Assembly: GCF_040712315.1 (NCBI RefSeq)
Contig: NC_134014.1
Location: 36,879,634 to 36,943,633 of the forward strand
Direction: 5' to 3'
DNA: 64,000 nt
Origin: Castanea sativa
Lineage: Eukaryota > Streptophyta > Magnoliopsida > Fagales > Fagaceae
The notes below the pieces were generated by a model that was not told the origin of the DNA, did no database searches, and saw nothing but the letters and a program-made list of their open reading frames with translations. This document shows, piece after piece, positions 1 through 13,300 of this stretch (positions are counted from its first letter, which is position 1; the number at the start of each line of letters is the position of its first letter). The translations under genes and the position numbers were made by a program.

Positions 1-2670
1 ATGAGTTTGGATCATAAGCCGAAGATGAGATGATGTACCTCGGGTTTTGTTGTCATTTTGTGTAAATATGGGTTCTTGTTGAAGATGTTGTTTGCCATAA
101 GTGTAAGAGAGGTAATATGAGTCATGAGCTTTGATTCATTGCTTAAGCCTGATCCATATGTTGACCATGAATCCGCCTCTTGAAGTAAAGATCTCGCGGG
201 CCATGTGAGCCCAATCCATGTAGTTGAATGAAATATGAGCTTATTTTGGGTTTTAAAGAGATTTACCCAAAAAATCAATAATATGTTGATGTAGCATGGG
301 TTGCCAATGAAGTAGTCCCACATGGGGCAAAAAAAGAGTCCTCAACAGTCCCGTAAAATATGGCCCAGAATCCTGCCACACCACCAAAGGTAAAACACCT
401 ACCCTTCTCTACCAAGAGAGAGAGAGAGCACCCGAAGCTCAGCGCAAACCACACACATGCGCACGATCACTCAAGAGGGGCCTCCAACGAGCCCTGCACA
501 TGCGGGAGCATCGCAACAACGGGTGGTCAAATGAAGGCCCGCGGTTCTACCATTTCGAGCCCGGGCGTCGACATTCCTGTCTTTAGTTATGGTGAAAATT
601 TGGAGTGAAAAACTCGTTTATTTGGTGAAAAAAAATGAAATGATAGAAAATGATGTTTGTATAAATTTACTCTCATACTCTTATTACATATTAAAAAAGT
701 ATTAAACAGTTTATAATATATATATATATAATTAAAATAAAAAAAAGAAGCCAACTTGTTGGGGGGGGGGGGGGGAAGGGGGATAGGGACAGATGGGGTA
801 ATCTTAAAGCCCACTTTCTCCTCCATTTTCTCACCAATTTGAGAAGAAAACTCCCTCCTCATAAAAGGTGGGCCTAGAGAGAAAATTTTTCTCCTTTCAT
901 TTTCTATTCCTCCAACCAAAGGTGGAACTAATAATTTTTGCTTAAAAGGGTGTGATGGGCCTTTTTTGCATTGTTGGGCCTTGACTCCTCCTATTGCACT
1001 GCAGCCCGTTAGTCTGGCCTTACTGGGGTTATGCTTCAGGCTAGCTTGTGCACAATTTGAGCCAACCCAATGTAGACATGTCCTAGCATGAGCACTGTGG
1101 GCTAAGCGTATGGCATGGTCACAGCAAGAACAACTGTTACAAATGTCATGATAGGAATACAGTACAGCAGGGTAACTACAATACTAAATGGAATAAATAA
1201 AACTAACACAAAGAAAATGGTTAATAGAGTTACAACAGAATAATACACTAAATAGAGATAATACTACAACAAAAAAGATAAATAACTCAATAACTGAATA
1301 GTAGGCGAACCACTCAACAAGTATGGATAGTAAAGAAAAAAGAAAAAGCTTGTCTGTCAGACAATATGTTGAACTTTTTAGCAGAAGCAAACCCAAGAAG
1401 GGAACCAATCTCCAACGCAAGTAACCTCAAGAAAGGTTTTTGCCATAAAAGTTACACACTTTGGAGAAATGGCCTAAATGGATTGAGCTTCAATTCTCAA
1501 TCTTCAAAGAGTGGGTCTATCAAGAGGAAGAGAAAAGGTGGCCTATTGATGGATGCCTTTATTCCTACCATTCATTTTCCCTCTCTGGTTTTCGTTCCAT
1601 TCTTTATTTTTATTCTCTCTAGTTTTTCCACATATCATTTTGTTTTCTATTCTCTCCTTTCTTTCTATCTCTCCTCCATCTGTCCCCCTTTCATTGTTCA
1701 TAGCTACCCCTTTTTTATACCATCCATCATTGTGGGATGTACCATTTTTGTCCCCCAACTACTTTTGGCTTCTTATGGGTATCCCTCCAAAACTACCCAC
1801 TAGCCTGCCGACTACCCAACCACTACTTCTACTTAGAGTGTGCTGGTTGCACCGCTCTCCATTCCCAGACAAAATTACTTGTCTTGTTTCTTACCTCTCT
1901 CTATTTTTGTTTCACTTATCTGGATAAGGGTTAACCTACCTCATCACCTACCTCTATGGTATGCATCAAGTCCCATACTTACCTCTTTTGGGTAAGATGT
2001 CATCCCAACAAGACATTTCTCCCAAAGAAGCTTGAGCGGGAACCCTAGAATAAACCCCTTTTTCTCCCCACCGCCAAACCACACCCTTTAAAAACCTTGA
2101 CCCATGGCTCACCTCCCATGTATTGGTAGGTACAAGTAGGTGGTGCCCTGGCCCTTTGTGCATGCTCCACTCCGTCCAAATTTGTTTCTTTCTGGCCTTC
2201 ACACCATTTATGCTACCTTTGCGTTTTGTTTGATTCTGTTGTACGTGCTAGTTGATTCTTCCGTTCATCCCTTCTTGGACTGGGTATCGCTTGGGAAAAA
2301 GCCTTCATCTTCCTACTAGGCTCGTGATTTTCTTCTCTATGACTATGGGCCTTTTGGCCACTGACCCTGCCATATCACTTCATTGTGTCTGCTATAGCTT
2401 TATCTCTCTTTTTATTTCTTATTACCCCATGGGCTTGCAAGTTGGTGTTCCTGCCATGTCAGCCCATTTCTTCATTAATCTTTTGCTCAGGGCTTCCTTG
2501 ACCCACTTTCCACATATTTACCTCTTTTAAGCTTATTAGCTAACAATCATGTCATGCCAGCCCATTTTACTACTTTATTCATTGGGCTTCCTCAACCCAT
2601 TTACTTCTTCTTTACCTCTTTTACTTCCATGGGCTTTTTGCTAAATTCTTTGGGCTTCCTCGACCCATTT
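1..2670. other. Gene-free stretch left of the solo LTR
   Basis: No supportable gene. Holds a run of 15 G at 761-775 and a small TA repeat near 718-731. The part from about 1550 to 2670 is pyrimidine-rich and repeats a cttcctcRacccattta motif (near 2491, 2588, 2656); the same motif returns near 3752 beyond the solo LTR. This suggests an old, decayed repeat into which the LTR inserted. Confidence 0.5.
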
Positions 2671-2675
2671 ACTAC

Positions 2676-3600
2676 TGTTAGGTTCTAAGACCTTAGGGAC
2701 TAATATATTAGAACTTCAATATGTATTATGTTGGCAAATTATGATCAAAACATTTAGTCTAGGTTTAGACTTGCTCAAAGTTTGGTTTGTTGTAAGTTTG
2801 GAATCGAGTAGTTGCAGAAAATTATTGTTCTATTTCTGCACGGCTCGATCGATTGAAGAATAGACTCGATCGATCGAGAATCATGGATCAAGAATTTTCT
2901 GCAAAATTTTAAGTCAGCCCAAACAGCAGTTCAAGCCCATTAAGGATTAGGGTTTCAAATCTACTTCTTGTATATAAAGGAAACCCTAAGCACGTTTTTA
3001 AAAGACTTTTAAGAGAGAGAAGAGTGTGCCTCTTTTGTGTTTTTAGGGTTTTGTACCCAAAAGCTCTCTAAGTCTTTTGATGCTCTTTATGCTGTGTGTG
3101 TGAATCTCTTATAAGATCTAGAGATGTTTGCCTTCACATACACTTAGAGTTATCAAGATCTAGATTGATGTCAAGAGCTTGGTGATCAATTCAGTTGCAG
3201 ATTCAAGAGCTTAAAGATATACAAGCGGGAGTGCTTGTGCTTGCTAGGAATTCAAGAAAGAAGTAGTCTGTGGACTCAGAGCTGTCACGTGGTCATGGTA
3301 GTAAGTTTTCTACTCGAGGTAGCAATAGGATGTTTGTGGTCTAAGTCGCTATTGTGTAAACTTCAATTCTTTCATAATAGATTCAGTTTTACCTTGACGA
3401 TAGTTAGGTTAAATACTCTCCAGGTTTTTTACCGATTTGATTTTCTTAGGTCATCATATTGTTGTATTCTTTATTTTTTGCACTTTACAATGATATGATT
3501 TATATGTGTTAACCTAGATCTGCATAATTTGCCTAAATTAATCACTTAGCTAAATAACTAGATTAAACTAGTTGTGTTTAAGGGGTCTAAAAACTTTACA
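2676..3600. mobile_element. Solo LTR (925 bp) with 5-bp TSD
   Basis: Begins tgttaggttctaag and ends aaaactttaca (TG...CA). It is flanked by actac on both sides (2671-2675 and 3601-3605). Contains a TATA-like tatataaagg near 2990 and a GATCGATC-rich patch around 2845-2880. No internal retrotransposon sequence or second LTR is seen, so this is the product of LTR-LTR recombination. Confidence 0.85.
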
Positions 3601-3605
3601 ACTAC

Positions 3606-4374
3606 ATCTTTACCTCCAATTACCCTTTTGAACTTATTGGCCGTTAAGCCAGCCCATTAAGTTTACCAATTCATTCCCTGAACTTCTCCGGCCCATTTAC
3701 TTCCTTTTTACCTCTTATTATTCTCATGGGCTTACTACTTCATTCATTGGACTTCCTCAACCCATTTACTTCTTTTTTATTTCTTTTTATTTTCGTGGGC
3801 CTACTGGCCATCAATTTTGCTACTTCAGCCCACTAGGATTATTTCCTTATTTGTTTACTGTTTTTCCCTTCATTTCCTTCTCACCTTCTCTATCATTAGG
3901 CTTCTTCTGCTGTTGGACCATTTGTCAAAAAATGGGCATCAACAGAAAGCCAACTCCTATTTTTGTAGGCTATATCTTAAAATATGTTTAATAGTTATAA
4001 ATATTATAATGGATTTTAAATTTTTTATAAAAAAAAAATTGGGGGCATAGTCCCCACACCTTTGGTTGTAATTCTACCCCCCGTCTCCAACCAAGCTCAC
4101 GTTTAACATTTTCTTTCCTCCATTTTTCATCCCTCGTAGGCTATCCTAGTCTACTTTGCGGGATCTTATTTATACCAATTGACATGATGCATCGGGTCAT
4201 AACGAGAGAAATGACTAAAATAACATAGTAATATTTCTTAAATACCTCATAATATCATTCCAACTAGCTTCACTGTTCAAATTTTTTTTTTTTCAATGAA
4301 TCAAAACAAAGAAAAAGGAAAAGAAATAGTTGTGCATTGGTTATAAGAATCAAGATTGGGTTTCTTGGTGAGTT
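3606..4374. other. PIGG 3' flank, no gene seen
   Basis: Continuation of the decayed pyrimidine-rich repeat up to about 3960, then AT-rich sequence up to the PIGG stop codon. I see no second gene and no clear transcription-end signal. Confidence 0.5.
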
Positions 4375-7300
4375 CTATCTTGTGTCAATACTAGAGAAGC
4401 CCTGCATCCTTTTCCGGAGGGCCAGCACCAAAAATGAATAAATCACAGTTGCAGCCACAAAAGACACACCTATATAGACGCATAATGTTGTTGCACAGAC
4501 ATAGAGGTACCTGAAAGAAGAATGCACACAATAAGTTTCAATAATGTATGGAAATAGCTAACTTAGACAACATACAAGCAGCCAAGAGCCTTGTAGCTTG
4601 CACTTTCTAGTGTTTCCAATGGACATGTCCAAGGTTTAAATCTCCCCTTCACCATTGATGTAAGTTGTAACCATCGAATCATAAAAAATAAATAAAAGGA
4701 CAACATACAAGGAAATACCTGATGAACAGAATTCCAGACGGAAAAGAAAAGGGAGAGAGAGGAGGGTAGATGGAATTTTAGTTAGAATCATGGAATGATA
4801 GCAACCCCTTGGCCCATACAACTAAATGCCAATTCCTACATGCACATCCTACTAGTATAATGATGGTCAGCACACTTTAGGTTCAATTGAAGACTTACTT
4901 TGGAGAAAAGACACTCCAAACAAATAGATGATTCCTCATCAACAGCAGTACGATGGTGTATGCAGTCAAGATAATGGAATTCACGCCCAGTGGAACCAGA
5001 CAAGGAAATGCAAGCATATTCTTGAGAAGATGTTCTGAATCTGCTTTCTGGGGAATTACAAGATAGCTTGTGTCTACTGATATATACATCACTATGCTAA
5101 GAAGAAAAAAGCTGGGGGATGCATAGGTGATGATAAACATTAAGATGCCAGAAAGTAGAGTTGAGTAACTTGACATACCCTGCAATGGGTAAAACAATTA
5201 GGGAAAATTAGATAACCCAGGACTTTGTAGATCACAAACACAGTGCAGATGACAACGTTTGTTTATAAAAAAAGTACTTTTCTCTATGTTGTAAACTAAA
5301 ATAGACAAGAAAAGGATATACAATGAAAGCTCCAGCAACATCAATGGTAGCCAAAGTATTGCTGTTCCCTAGAGCAAAATGGCCTGCCATTCCCAAATAG
5401 TACAACGCAGCAATCTAGAAGAAAACAACATTTCCCAGAATTAGTATTTGATATACATTTAGTCCCAATGAAATACATTTAATCACAAGACAATAAATGC
5501 GACAGTGCAACTAACCTATTTTACCCAATATGGAGTACAAGTTCAAATGCAGTCATTGCTCTCAAAGTCAGCCTTAATAAGATACAAGAAAGTCACAATA
5601 CTACAATTGCTCTAACTTATTGTGGGTTAAAGCACAAGGTATTCCAACACAAGCCCATGATTTTACAAATAATTTTACAGATCCCATAAATTCCAACCTC
5701 TGCCACCCTTGTTAACATTCACAACTTCTTAATCTGAAATATATATTTACCCAATTCTTATACAAAGAGTACTATGCATGCAGGCCTATAATTTGTATTA
5801 ACACCTTAGAAAGCAAATCTATTGTTTTTTCCAGGAATGTTGCTAAATAATTAGCACACCAGATATCTGTACACTAAAATAACATAGTGATATCTTATCT
5901 TTTGTATTAAACAAAAGATAAAATCAAATCCAACCTTATAAGTGTTTTTAAGGAAAGAGTTGTGCCAACAAGAACATTTTAAAAAATCTTAAAGTGCTTT
6001 CATTAACCACACATTTGACAAGTTAAGAACCATGGTGCTGTAATTCAGGAAACATTGTTCTCAATTTGGACAATCATCCTACCCGTCAATTTTGTTAAAC
6101 TAGAAGGGTCTCTTTCCCTTCATACTAAACAAATCAAGATTATAAGTTCACAAAGCAATTGAATTTTTACACACCCATTTAAGGTGTCATTACTAGTCAA
6201 AGATTCAGCCCAATTTATTTGGAAGTATAAATTGATTTGATATGCTGTATGTTGTATGAATCTGGTTAGGCCAGTATTCTAGTTTTAGATTTGGCCACAG
6301 CAATAGAATTATTTGCTTTCAACATAAAGAAGAGGAAATCAACATTTACTCATAACAAGATGATACCGAAACTGACCTCAACCCACTGCTTATGATGTAC
6401 ACCGCCATTAGAAGCATAAATTAAGCTTGCCAAGATTTGCACAAAAAGCAATAACATAGGCAGCGCATTAATTGGTTGTTGTAGTAGTAGCTGAAGAAGA
6501 CACCAACAGAACAGGTATGCCCATCCAATCAAATATAAAGAATTTTTCAATTCAAGAAGTGGATACTCGTTTTGAACTTCAATGGGAACAGAACCTGACA
6601 TGAAGCTATGATGACTTGAGCAAATCTTAGATATGCAAATAGGCATTAGCCATGGATAGGCCACAAAAGTCCCAATTGTGGCAATACCCAGACCTGCAAA
6701 GATGATTTGTACCAATAAGGTAGCATTATAATTTGATGACACAAATATGTTGTCCTGATATTTCTGGATATGTTGTAAAACCAACAGCCCAAACATCAAA
6801 AAGCTAAACCCAACGGCCAGACTAATTTTTCTCCTTGATCCTGATAAAGATAGAGCAAACAAGCACAAGCTGATCATCAGGAGGCCAGAGACTAGCTGAA
6901 TGGATTTTACATGGTTGCTTCCAGCTTTCTCAAGCCACTTTGAAATGTCAGGAAGATAAGTCCAATTCACACCTCCTTGATGCCAGCCTCTCAAAGTTCT
7001 TCCAGAAATAATAAGCACAAAGATGGAGCACATTTGAAAAGCAATTTTCTTATTTCCCTTGTACAATCCAAACAAACTTCGTGATGCCTCCACTGGGAGG
7101 GACTGCATCATTTTACGGAGTAATAATATATTTAATGTGGAAGTCACAAAATGCCAGATATATTGCTCTTCCTCTACCATGGAACTTGAACCCATACTTA
7201 CAACAAGTATCAAGATAACTCCCAAGACGAAAGTCTCGACTAAACTCCAAGTGTGCATACTATACTTTGAGTCAAAACACTGTTGCATCTTCATATTGTA

Positions 7301-7393
7301 AACTTCTTTGTAGAAAGAAAATATAAGGCTCAACAATATCAGACATGACAGCATCATTGCTGCAACTCCAAAAGCAAGAAGGTTAACAGGTTT
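4375..7393 (-). other. PIGG: PIGG exons 13-16: polytopic membrane domain
   Basis: Exon 13 (6377-7393) alone codes for 339 residues dominated by hydrophobic stretches, followed by exons 14-16, which end in a short basic tail. Conserved-looking blocks include FPCLVPLGVNSIILTAYT and MRNHLFVWSVFSP in exon 15. The stop codon is at 4375-4377. In the family this C-terminal half crosses the ER membrane many times and contacts the PIGF partner; that role is family knowledge, not visible here. Confidence 0.88.
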
Positions 7394-10300
7394 CTGGAAA
7401 ATAACAAGAATTGTCAATAAAAGGGATAAAATAGGAACACAAGATCAACAGGATGACAAAATTGACAATTTGCTGATATCCCCACACTGAGAATAACCAT
7501 GGATTTTTTCTTCACCTTCACATTGAAAAGACTTTCAATCAACACAAACTTTAAAAAAGAATAGACATACATCAGTAACTCTGCGTGATAACCACTCACT
7601 TGCAGTTTTCAGGAACTCATAATATGCTGCAACTATGCCACTGTAGTCTTCTTTACTATAAGGCCTACTGGATTTACAAAAGCAGCAACATTAGGCATCA
7701 GTAATGTTTCCAACAAATTTCACTTTCACCATTATTATGATATATGGCATCATGTACCCACCTGGAGACATCCTTCAACCTCCATGAACTGTGAAGCATT
7801 GTGGCTTTCAAATACAAGCAGCAAATCGTATTCTCTATATTCCCACTGCACTTATTTATTCTACACCCTTGATCATCACTAAAGCCATCACATGGGGAAT
7901 TTTCACATGATAAACCAGGTAATTGTGCTTGCAGTAATCTGAGTAACTGCCAGGAATTTAACTCCAATGCTTTCAGTTGTTGATCATCTAAACTCATCAA
8001 GAACAAAAAAACATATTTTTTTACTTTAGGAGAGTTTTGTGTACACATCCTTTTTACAAGAACTTTCCCCTCTATTCTAATAAAAAAACTATTACTAATT
8101 AAAAAGAAATTAAAAATAGAAACAAAAAAGGAAACAGCATCAAATCAGACAACTTCATATATTATAAACGCAACTCAACTAAGCCCTGACCCAAACTTTA
8201 ATTGTAGTACACAAGTTCACATATAATATGAGCATAGAAGGTATTATAGGTTTTCTGCATGCCGACCTTTAATCTGATTAATACTGCAAGATCTGACACT
8301 ACAAGAAACTATTAACAGTCTGTACCTATTTCAGTGTAATATATGCCAAAGATATCTATCAATATCAAATGTACACAACTAGATTTTTCAGAGGTACAGA
8401 TGATGATACAGACACAGAAAAAGTTAAAATTTACACAGGAAATCTAGAAAACCAATCTACATTTAGTTCATAAAATGGAAAACTAATTGAGAAGTAATCA
8501 GCAATCAGTGTGGAAGTCAAATAACTAAAGAAAACAAAGACAACCTCATTTTAGAAGAACGCTCAAGAATCACATGAATCATCAAAACTCCAAGTGAAAC
8601 TCTTAAAAACACTGAGCAGTCAACAATCTCCATGAAAAAATTTATATGTTCACATAAATGTTTGGACAATGATCCTTTCTCAATAATAGCTACAATACCA
8701 TGTTATCCGTGGGTAAGATATCTCCTAAAATAAAGATACTAACAATAAATGTGGTACGTCCTCAAAAGCTTTCAAGTCAGCTTCCTAATGAAGTTTTAAG
8801 TCAAAATAAAGAACCTCAATTTTTTCGTACTTAACTCAAAAACATAACAAAAAATAACCTAGTTAATCTGCAACATACTGCCAAGTTATTGTAACCACAC
8901 TTGAAGTTGTAGAATGTTGTAGAACCAATTTCAAAGGTTTCTGTGGCTGTTAACCAAAAGGTTAGAGGTTCAAGCCCTCCCTCTTGCACTCATATGTTTT
9001 AACTTAAAAAATAAAAAATAAAAATAAAAACAAAAACAAAAAGGGTAATCTTCCAAGGCCATCCTACATACAAAATGTTGTAAGGCAACAAATAGCATAG
9101 TACAGACACAGTTGTTCCAATTTTGGGTGATCCCATTTAGTAATGGATGAGTATTTCTTATTCTATCATTACCTTTCCTGTCACTCATTCAATGCTTACA
9201 GGGAGTAACTTAATAGCTAACTTTCTTAAGTACCTCAACTCTCCATCAATCCATCAATCTATTTGTATGAAAAATCCTATGACAAACAACCAGATATTGA
9301 GTACACATATAGTTAATAGGACTAACGTATAATTTTGACCAAGTGTGAGCAGACAATAAAGGGTTAATTCAAACAGCATTTGTGAATTAAAGCATTTGAT
9401 CTAACTTCAATGAGGATAATGAGTAATGAAGCCCTCCAAAATTTAAGCAGCTTTTGATTTCATACTCATATCATCTACTTCTATTTCCTTCTTTAAAATC
9501 TTTTTTTTCTGAACTCTTTTCTTTTGTTTTGCAACTGAGAGAGAGAGAAAGAGAGAGAGAGAACCTGTAAATGAACCAAAAGTGCCCAAGAGAAGGACAC
9601 CTACATTGTTTTTAGGAATTGGGACACCAAATAGAAGGGCTAATGTAGGTGCAACGTCAACCTAGGCCACAAGAATCAGAGTCTATTAATGAACGTCATT
9701 ACAACCTTGAATGAAGTCATCAATTAAAGAATTTGTTAGAATTATGATTAAGTGATTAAATTCATCATTTTCTAACAACTTAAGCTTTTGGAACAAGCGT
9801 TAATTTATCATGGTATCAAAGCAGGAGATCCTAAGTTCGATCCTTGACTCATTCTACCTCCCATTTAAAATATTAACAACTCCACGTGTTAGGCCCCACT
9901 TTAGGCCCACACATGATGGCGAGTGTTAGAATTATGATTAAGTGATTAAATTCACCGTTTTCTGATAGCTTAAACTTTTGAAACAATTGATAATTTATCT
10001 GAATTTAATATCTTCTACAAAGAAATAATCTAAAGGAACCCTAAAGTTCAATAGCTTACTTACCTGGTAAACTGTGTTGAGAGTGTACAATGCATAATCA
10101 GAGACATGATTTCTCAGGCCAATAAAAAGAGCTAAGGAGTCCGTTTCTTCAAATGAAGAGCCCCCATGATTACCGTTGTATGTCATGCCATGGTCACTTA
10201 CAACCACCTATGAGTAAAACTCATTAAGAGACAGATATCTATAAAAATTCAATGTATTGAATGGACTTTACAGCTTGAACAGCTAAACAAAAGTTATGAC

Positions 10301-13300
10301 CATGTGAATATCAAACTGTTCAAACAACTACAACCAGGAGGGTATAACAGTAGAGTTCTACACAAAATAAAGAAAGATAGCCAAAAGGGGGCAATAGAAA
10401 CACATCAACAAAACAGAATTTATGACCATATGAACATAAAACTGTTGAAACAACTACAACTAGAGGGGTATAGCAGTATGGTTCTACATAAAATGAAGAC
10501 AATGATAGCCAAAAAATGCTAACACAAAACATTAGCAATCGTAATCAGTGTGCACGTTATGTGTTAGTATACTACTTACTAATACTAAGAACATAGAGTC
10601 CTGCATGAAAACATATATAGCTGCTTTACACAAAGAGGACTCCAAAAAGGGATAAGCAAGCAATTAATGTGGATAATCAGATATTTCCAGATTAGATGGG
10701 TAAAAGCACGTATCATATTCCTATAAATTTTGGGGGGGATGAAACAAACAATCGTTAATTCATCATTTGACCTTCAATATGCTAAAGGGCCACTCTTATA
10801 AAATAAAGGCAAAAAATGGCAGTGAAAAAGACATTAAAGTTTTAGAATAGAACTGAAGAGCCACTCTTTTTGCCCCCAAAAAGACGAGATCATCAATCCC
10901 AAATGCTTAGATCTTTAGATAGTGGGCCAACAATTAATATCATGCTCACAAACTACACTAACATTAGGCAGACAAAATTCACATATTCCTATTTATATGG
11001 ATCAAAGTAATCTGAATGATAATCAATCATACACTAAAATTCTCAAGAAGGGTAAAAAGGAGGAATTACAAACCAAAAGGGTCTGTCCTTGGCCATTCTC
11101 TTGACCCGCAATAACACTTGTATGAATCATCTTCACCACTTTATCCATCTCCAAAAGTTTTGGGGCCATTAAGATGCTGAAATAGTTTAATAAAAATCAA
11201 TAGTGAAGCTGAGAAAAATAATATCCTAAAATCATTTGGATAAGATTCGCAGTGTTATACCTGTTTCGCCCACCAATATGTCCCACATGATCCAGCCCTA
11301 GATAATGTAGAACCTGACACAACAGCTTCAGTTAAAGCAAGAGATTGCAGTACCTCTCAAAGTGGAAATTGAATTCATCATCCAAACGGCAATATTATAA
11401 CTTTTATAAAGAATTATTAAACAAAGATTAATCTGAAGACATTACATTGGACGCTGTTGCAATACAAATAAATAAATTTTATCTACATACTTTTCAAATT
11501 AGAAAGAGAAAATTCTGAAGTACAAAGCAAGTATCATAGCACACAACCTTGTGCAACATATGTATCTTCTGCAACAGAAATCTATGTAGTGGAAAGAAAG
11601 CTTATAATTAAATTTTATGCTTAAGATTCTGAATGATAATGAGCAAGCAGAGTTACTAGTGATCCTAAGAACTAAAGTTGAGACAGGAAAAGTTATGTTA
11701 GGCCCAAGAAGAAGCCAGCAGACATTAATTTCAAAGGCATTATAACCATTATCACTAGTAGAAATACTAAGAAGATATTATTGGTTGACTAGTAACAAAG
11801 ACTAACCATAAGATCCCAGTCATCTCTGCTTAGCTCATCCCCCAAATGCCGAGAAACATTTTGATCTACTTGTACAGTATCTTTTACCTGTCACAAGAAG
11901 AAACTTGAGTATCTGTTGCAATTAGTCGATGATATAACTTTCATTCCAGAACCATGCCAGAATCCCAGATGAAAGTTGCAAATTATTAAAGCTGATTTTA
12001 TGAACGTTGACAAAAGATCATATAGAAACAACAAAAACAAGTAGTAACCATTTTTGACCAACCAGAAATGTCAGAATACTGGCCTAACTAGATCATGGTA
12101 ACATGGCATGGGAAATGTGCAATTTCTCCAGTTTATTTGGATATGAGATAAGATACATATTTTTTCACAATAGGATATACACAATTTATATCATCACAAG
12201 CAATCTTGCAACATTCTGGTGGGGGGAAAATATAAAAATACCACCAATCATCATGCTGACTATTAAATATCAGGATGAACTTTTTCTTTAAAAGAAAAAG
12301 ACATTAATCATTTGTAATGAACCCACAAAATGGAACTATGAATACTTAGAAAGGCATTTAAAACATACACACAGAAGCACACAGAAGCACACAGAATTAC
12401 TAAGATAATTAAGACCAAAAAAGGAAGTATTCTACATGCAAATCGTACAAAAGACTTACGAAGAAACTGCCTACTCCATCATGCCTTGTAAATAATCCTG
12501 GAAACAATTTAAGCCATGTTTCATCACCAAACATCACCATCTTCCAACCAATCTTTAAAAACTGGCCTACATAGGAAGGCAGTGAAAATGTTAATTGCAT
12601 TCCTTGATACAATTGGCGTGCCAACTATTCTAACACGATTATATCAACTAACCAAGAAGATTGTCATCTAATAAAGCTTGTGTGTTAAAATTGAAAGCCA
12701 CATCCAAGAATCCCCCAATTGCACCAGAAACCATAGCCTACAATTTACACACCAAATAGTGAGGATTAAAAAACAATTTGAAAAGGTTACGCATATTTTA
12801 AAAGACTGTACCAACACCCCCACCTTCAAACGAGGCATTGTAACAGTCGGAGGTGCAGCCTTTGCATGGTACCCAATTGCCATTCCATTCGCTAGCAACG
12901 ACTGAGTGTACGGCATAGCGTCCATCAAAGCCTTGGGCGGAGGCTTATCATCCTTACCAAGCACAAATTCTGCTGGAAGACCATCAATAACCTAAACTGA
13001 CATGGGTGTAATAAATGACAAACTGAAGCTTATCCATTGTATTACATAGCATCATTTAACGGCCCAACATTTCTCGATTTAACTAAAGTAAACTTTAAGT
13101 TTGGAGTTGTTATCATTTTGGCCGTCCATGTTTGATTCCATTTCATATTGGCCATGCCATCGCCATCGCCATCCATTTCCGTTACTAATCTAGTGAAACG
13201 TGGCATTATACAGGTAACATTGCTTAATCGAGAAACAAACAGCATGGTCAATATGAATGCGAAATCAAACATGGTAAAAATTTTGAAACGTAAAATGCCA

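Noticed and set aside
360..608. An 82-codon frame with a His/Thr-rich stretch on the plus strand
   Set aside because: No family resemblance, no exon partners, and it lies in repeat-like DNA.
590..925. Possible MITE with tttggttggagg-like ends
   Set aside because: Inverted ends match too loosely and no TSD was found.
1366..2530. Several overlapping hydrophobic frames (60-145 codons)
   Set aside because: They come from pyrimidine-rich repeat DNA coding Leu/Phe/Ser by composition; no conserved motif.
6350..6376. Extension of PIGG exon 13 to the in-frame stop
   Set aside because: The donor at 6375-6376 joins in phase to exon 14, which continues the conserved membrane domain.
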